Below are positions 14,310 through 15,054 of a stretch of DNA of 15,054 nucleotides, piece after piece. The notes under the pieces were generated by a model. It did no database searches. It had not been told where the DNA came from and worked only from the letters and a program-made list of their open reading frames with translations. Position 1 is the first letter of the stretch, and every line of letters begins with the position of its first letter. This stretch comes from Alphaproteobacteria bacterium UBA2964 (lineage in GTDB: Bacteria; Pseudomonadota; Alphaproteobacteria; MPNO01; UBA2964). Location of the stretch: positions 1 to 15,054 of the forward strand of contig DEBE01000156.1 of assembly GCA_002348425.1 (NCBI GenBank), given 5' to 3'. Both the position numbers and the translations under genes were made by a program.

Positions 14310-14765
14310 TTAAGCAGCAACTTGCCAGTTTTCAATGGAAACTGGGTGCATGTCATATATAACCTGATACTCTAGCCTAAACGCTAACTCCACAGAAATT
14401 CCATCTGCTTCTGCTCGATCAGATGCTAGATCATGAGCAACTTTTCTTGCATGGACTTGACGTTCACCCTCGGTCCAACAGCGATAAAGTGGCCATTGTT
14501 CGGAAAATTCGTCAACCCATTTACATCCCGTCATTTCATAGAGTAACGCACAAACTAAATGGTCCTTTTCCTCCGAAAGCAATATTGCACCCCGAATAAA
14601 CCCCTCATCATCAGTAGAGGCAAGAAACGAAATTCCACTGACCCCATCACGGATTGTGCAGCCATGGTGATTTAAACTTAGCTCCAAAGGAAATACACGA
14701 CTACTATTCCAGGCATAAAGCTGGCTTATAGGGATTTTTTGAGTTGGCAAAAAGTCTGTAAACAT
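14310..14765 (-). CDS. Hypothetical protein, 151 residues
   Basis: I do not recognise this protein. It is 151 residues long, soluble by appearance, with no signal peptide or membrane segment. It has a mixed strand-like first half (VFPLELSLNHHG, GISFLAST, GAILLS) and a charged, probably helical stretch at about 97-120 with a His-Ala-Arg-Lys segment. Cysteines fall at 36, 72, 81 and 96. ATG 14765 is preferred because GGAG on the complement lies 6 bases upstream; the ATG at 14777 has no ribosome binding site and would include that GGAG as coding sequence. It converges on the AroE-like gene (36-base gap) and is divergent from the WYL-type regulator, which could control it. The even codon reading and good ribosome binding site support a real gene. 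Confidence 0.65.
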   Translation of the reverse strand: MFTDFLPTQKIPISQLYAWNSSRVFPLELSLNHHGCTIRDGVSGISFLASTDDEGFIRGAILLSEEKDHLVCALLYEMTGCKWVDEFSEQWPLYRCWTEGERQVHARKVAHDLASDRAEADGISVELAFRLEYQVIYDMHPVSIENWQVAA

Positions 14766-14823
14766 TTTTAACTCCATCAATTTATATTGTTAATCTCTTT
14801 TAAAGTTGACCAAAGTATATAAC

Positions 14824-14829
14824 TATAAT
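14824..14829 (+). promoter_or_regulatory. TATAAT -10 element before WYL-type regulator
   Basis: A perfect TATAAT lies 37 bases before the regulator's ATG at 14867, in the 101-base gap shared with the divergent hypothetical gene. The nearest -35-like sequence, TTGACC at 14806-14811, is only 12 bases upstream, too close for a standard pair, so only the -10 box is offered. Confidence 0.3.
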
Positions 14830-14866
14830 ACGTCATTTTTCGGGGTATAAGAATCGAGACATTGAA

Positions 14867-15054
14867 ATGGCTTACACGAAATTAAGAGATATGCTGGATC
14901 TTGTTATGGAGTTAAATGCTAGCTCATTAGGTTTAACCATAGAACAGATTATGGCTCGTACCGGAAGAAGTAGAAAGACGGCTGAACGCATGCTGCAAGC
15001 ATTAAGTGAGCTAGGTATGGAAGTGGAACAAAGCCGATTAGAAAGTGATCACCA
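14867..15054 (+). CDS. YafY/WYL-type helix-turn-helix transcriptional regulator, N-terminal fragment
   Basis: The first 62 codons of a gene cut by the right edge. After MAYTKLRDMLDLVMEL comes LGLTIEQIMARTGRSRKTAERML at about 21-43, a DeoR/YafY-type helix-turn-helix with the characteristic SRKTAERM recognition helix. It is followed by a wing leading into a segment rich in Glu. In this family a C-terminal WYL domain, outside the window, senses a ligand. The ATG at 14867 has only weak Shine-Dalgarno complementarity (GAG near 14856). It is divergent from the 151-residue protein. It is the only regulator seen in the window, so it is a candidate controller of nearby genes. Confidence 0.78.
   Translation, partial: MAYTKLRDMLDLVMELNASSLGLTIEQIMARTGRSRKTAERMLQALSELGMEVEQSRLESDH

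Noticed and set aside
14325..14345. Hairpin CCAGTTT/AAACTGG with a 7-base loop
   Set aside because: It lies inside the coding end of the 151-residue gene, is weak and has no T-tract, so it is not called a terminator.
14806..14829. TTGACC and TATAAT as a -35/-10 pair
   Set aside because: The spacer is only 12 bases, too short for a sigma70 promoter.
1..15054. CRISPR arrays, tRNA or rRNA genes, transposases, integrases, toxin-antitoxin or defence genes
   Set aside because: No regularly spaced repeats, RNA-gene signatures or such protein families were recognised on either strand; remaining open frames are shadows of the listed genes.

Overview
The window reads as a catabolic (accessory) stretch of a proteobacterial chromosome. 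Genes are close-packed with ordinary GGAG/AGGAG ribosome binding sites. Base composition is moderate and uneven: 18 of 60 G+C at 6241-6300, against 35 of 60 at 8461-8520. The protein families fit an uncultured, probably marine alphaproteobacterium, but that assignment is inference. No rRNA, tRNA, insertion sequence, integrase or CRISPR array was seen.

Left part (1-6406). The window opens inside the C-terminus of an alpha/beta hydrolase (3-137), followed after 16 bases by a related complete one (154-1035). Next is a fumarylacetoacetate-hydrolase family enzyme (1285-2211), which meets a hydroxycinnamoyl-CoA hydratase-lyase (2299-3126, minus strand) head-on across a hairpin terminator (2252-2284). 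A luciferase-like flavin monooxygenase (3336-4442) is divergent from the lyase. Its 3' end overlaps by 14 bases that of a zinc-free quinone-oxidoreductase-type reductase (4429-5352, minus). The reductase lies downstream of a TauD/TfdA-type Fe(II)/2-oxoglutarate dioxygenase (5384-6406, minus).

Middle (6407-10179). A 337-base divergent intergenic region rich in dyads and AGCATT repeats precedes a module of type I extradiol dioxygenase (6744-7610) and FAD-dependent aromatic hydroxylase (7644-9227). A third alpha/beta hydrolase (9236-10030) lies on the opposite strand. Together these are the three classical steps of meta-cleavage: hydroxylate, open the ring, hydrolyse the C-C bond.

Right part (10180-15054). 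A four-gene plus-strand run follows: GMC oxidoreductase, two class II aldolase/adducin-family proteins and a shikimate-dehydrogenase-like protein. Then come an unrecognised 151-residue protein (minus) and the start of a YafY/WYL-type regulator cut by the window edge.

As a whole, the window looks like a catabolic island for phenylpropanoid or other lignin- or plant-derived aromatic acids. The hydratase-lyase shortens a hydroxycinnamoyl-CoA side chain, and the hydroxylase, extradiol enzyme and hydrolase open a ring. The aldolase-fold proteins could decarboxylate or cleave ring-fission products, and the AroE-like and GMC enzymes could oxidise alcohols or hydroaromatic acids. Which of these form one pathway is not shown by the sequence. 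The least ordinary points are the twin class II aldolase genes between GMC and AroE-like genes, a Phe in the extradiol enzyme where a conserved active-site Tyr is expected, and a Ser at a usual substrate-binding Asn in the AroE-like protein.
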